In this document: one piece after another, positions 15,604 through 16,497 of the stretch
Numbering within the stretch: the stretch's first letter is position 1
Layout: every line of letters starts with the position of its first letter
Origin: UBA2942 sp045127535
GTDB lineage: Bacteria; Bacillota; Clostridia; Lachnospirales; Lachnospiraceae
Assembly (NCBI GenBank): GCA_045127535.1
Contig: JBGVQN010000040.1
Coordinates: 1-16,497, forward strand
Length of the DNA stretch: 16,497 nucleotides
Direction of reading: 5' to 3'
The notes under the pieces: model-generated
Database searches by the model: none
Told to the model about the DNA's origin: nothing
Seen by the model: the letters and a program-made list of their open reading frames with translations, nothing else
Position numbers and translations under genes: made by a program

Positions 15604-16497
15604 TTATGCCTTATCCTTTTTTGCAGTTTTTGCTATGGCTGTACCTAAGTCAGACCGTGATGAAACTGATTTACTGTCATAGCCTCCGTATCCATAACTG
15701 CCGTACTTTCCATATTTTCCATAATTACCATATCCATAACCGGTATTGCCGGAAACGCTCCATCCAAAGCCCCGTTCTGCAAAATTATAAATGCAGCCCA
15801 GCAGTTTACTCTTACTGGTGGTAAGCATATCAATGGTGTCATTGATTTCTGCACAAAGTGCCCGATCCTCTCTTACGACCAATAAGGAGCCATCTGTATA
15901 TCCAGATATAATTTCCGCATCTGCTACCATAGAGGTAGGCGGTGTATCAATAATCACATAATCCATTTTCTCACGTAACTGATGAATCAGATGCTTCATT
16001 TCCAAAGACAACAGCATTTCAGAAGAATCCCCATATGCCTTATAGTTATACAGGCAATACAAGCCTCCCGGCTCATACAGGCTCATTACATCTTCCAGGC
16101 TGCACTTGCCCTGCAGCACATCCCCCAATCCGCTATCCCGGGTACCTGCATCCAACACCTTATACTGTGCAGGTTTTCTGAAGTCTGCATCCACCAACAC
16201 TACCTTATTAGATTTTTGTGCCAGCGCCAGCGCAATGTTTGCAGCTACTGTAGACTTGCCCTCATTTTCCATTACACTGGTAACCATAATCACACGGCAC
16301 TGGTTTTTATGGGCTTCATATTCAATTCGGGTACGTATTTTTTTAAATGTTTCTACAAAAGAAAAACTAACATTCATACCCGTAATCAGAATACTTTTTT
16401 TCTCTTTTTTCTTTTTGGCATGCTCTCTGTATATCGTTGCAAACAGAGGCGCATCCAGCTTCTCTGTAATATCCCGTTCGAATTTAACAGTATCCCG
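15604..16497 (-). CDS. Second Wzz/BY-kinase, 5' end cut by the right edge
   Basis: 297 C-terminal residues are visible. The frame stays open from an internal methionine (16377) through 40 further codons to the window edge, reading a linker ending in a basic K-K-K-K-E-K-K stretch and then SILITGMNVSFSFVETFKKI, the usual junction before the kinase. The gene therefore begins outside the window and probably carries a Wzz domain. Walker A is SVMENEGKST, Walker A' VVLVDADFRKP, Walker B YVIIDTPP. The tail again has Y-G repeats (GYGYGNYGKYGKYGSYGYGGY) but then continues with a Ser/Lys-rich end. It is paralogous to the next gene and lies 15 bp upstream of it. Confidence 0.93.
   Translation of the reverse strand, partial: RDTVKFERDITEKLDAPLFATIYREHAKKKKEKKSILITGMNVSFSFVETFKKIRTRIEYEAHKNQCRVIMVTSVMENEGKSTVAANIALALAQKSNKVVLVDADFRKPAQYKVLDAGTRDSGLGDVLQGKCSLEDVMSLYEPGGLYCLYNYKAYGDSSEMLLSLEMKHLIHQLREKMDYVIIDTPPTSMVADAEIISGYTDGSLLVVREDRALCAEINDTIDMLTTSKSKLLGCIYNFAERGFGWSVSGNTGYGYGNYGKYGKYGSYGYGGYDSKSVSSRSDLGTAIAKTAKKDKA

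Overview
The window looks like a piece of chromosome from a gut-type member of the Clostridia, most likely Lachnospiraceae. This is inferred from moderate GC, strong GGAGG ribosome binding sites, AAA/DUF4143 ATPases, tandem Wzc-like tyrosine kinases with YG-rich tails, and the general style of the proteins. No rRNA, tRNA, IS element, prophage or CRISPR array was seen. The species cannot be named from sequence alone.

Layout, left to right. At 1-39 lies the first 13 codons of a minus-strand gene running off the left edge, with a palindromic leader. At 333-2024 (+) is a SulP anion transporter with a STAS domain. Between it and a convergent M20 amidohydrolase (2392-3750, -) sits a 246-bp near-perfect palindrome (2041-2286), the most striking non-coding object in the window. 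An AAA/DUF4143 ATPase (3877-5172, -), a nitroreductase (5487-6026, -, with its own promoter and terminator) and an SGNH/GDSL esterase (6309-7475, -) follow.

The plus strand then carries dapF (7676-8644), glyA (8829-10079) and folD (10284-11177). GlyA makes 5,10-methylene-THF and FolD oxidises it, so these two are consecutive steps of folate one-carbon metabolism. glyA has a fully consensus sigma-A promoter whose -35 box overlaps the dapF stop codon, then a leader of roughly 150 nt with two hairpins. folD also has a structured 204-bp upstream gap. Neither leader matches a riboswitch class that I recognise. A terminator hairpin at 11263-11300 closes this block.

The right third is one minus-strand gene set, read from right to left: a Wzz/BY-kinase cut by the right edge (15604-16497), a second complete Wzz/BY-kinase (14095-15588), a PqqD-like RiPP-recognition protein (13809-14072), an NTP_transf_5-type nucleotidyltransferase (12588-13793), and a radical SAM/SPASM enzyme (11312-12460). 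The two kinases mark the edge of a capsule or exopolysaccharide locus lying to the right. The RRE + nucleotidyltransferase + radical SAM trio directly behind them, with no obvious precursor peptide, is the best candidate for an undescribed modification system. The repeated Tyr-Gly-Lys/Asn tails of the kinases are a speculative possible substrate.
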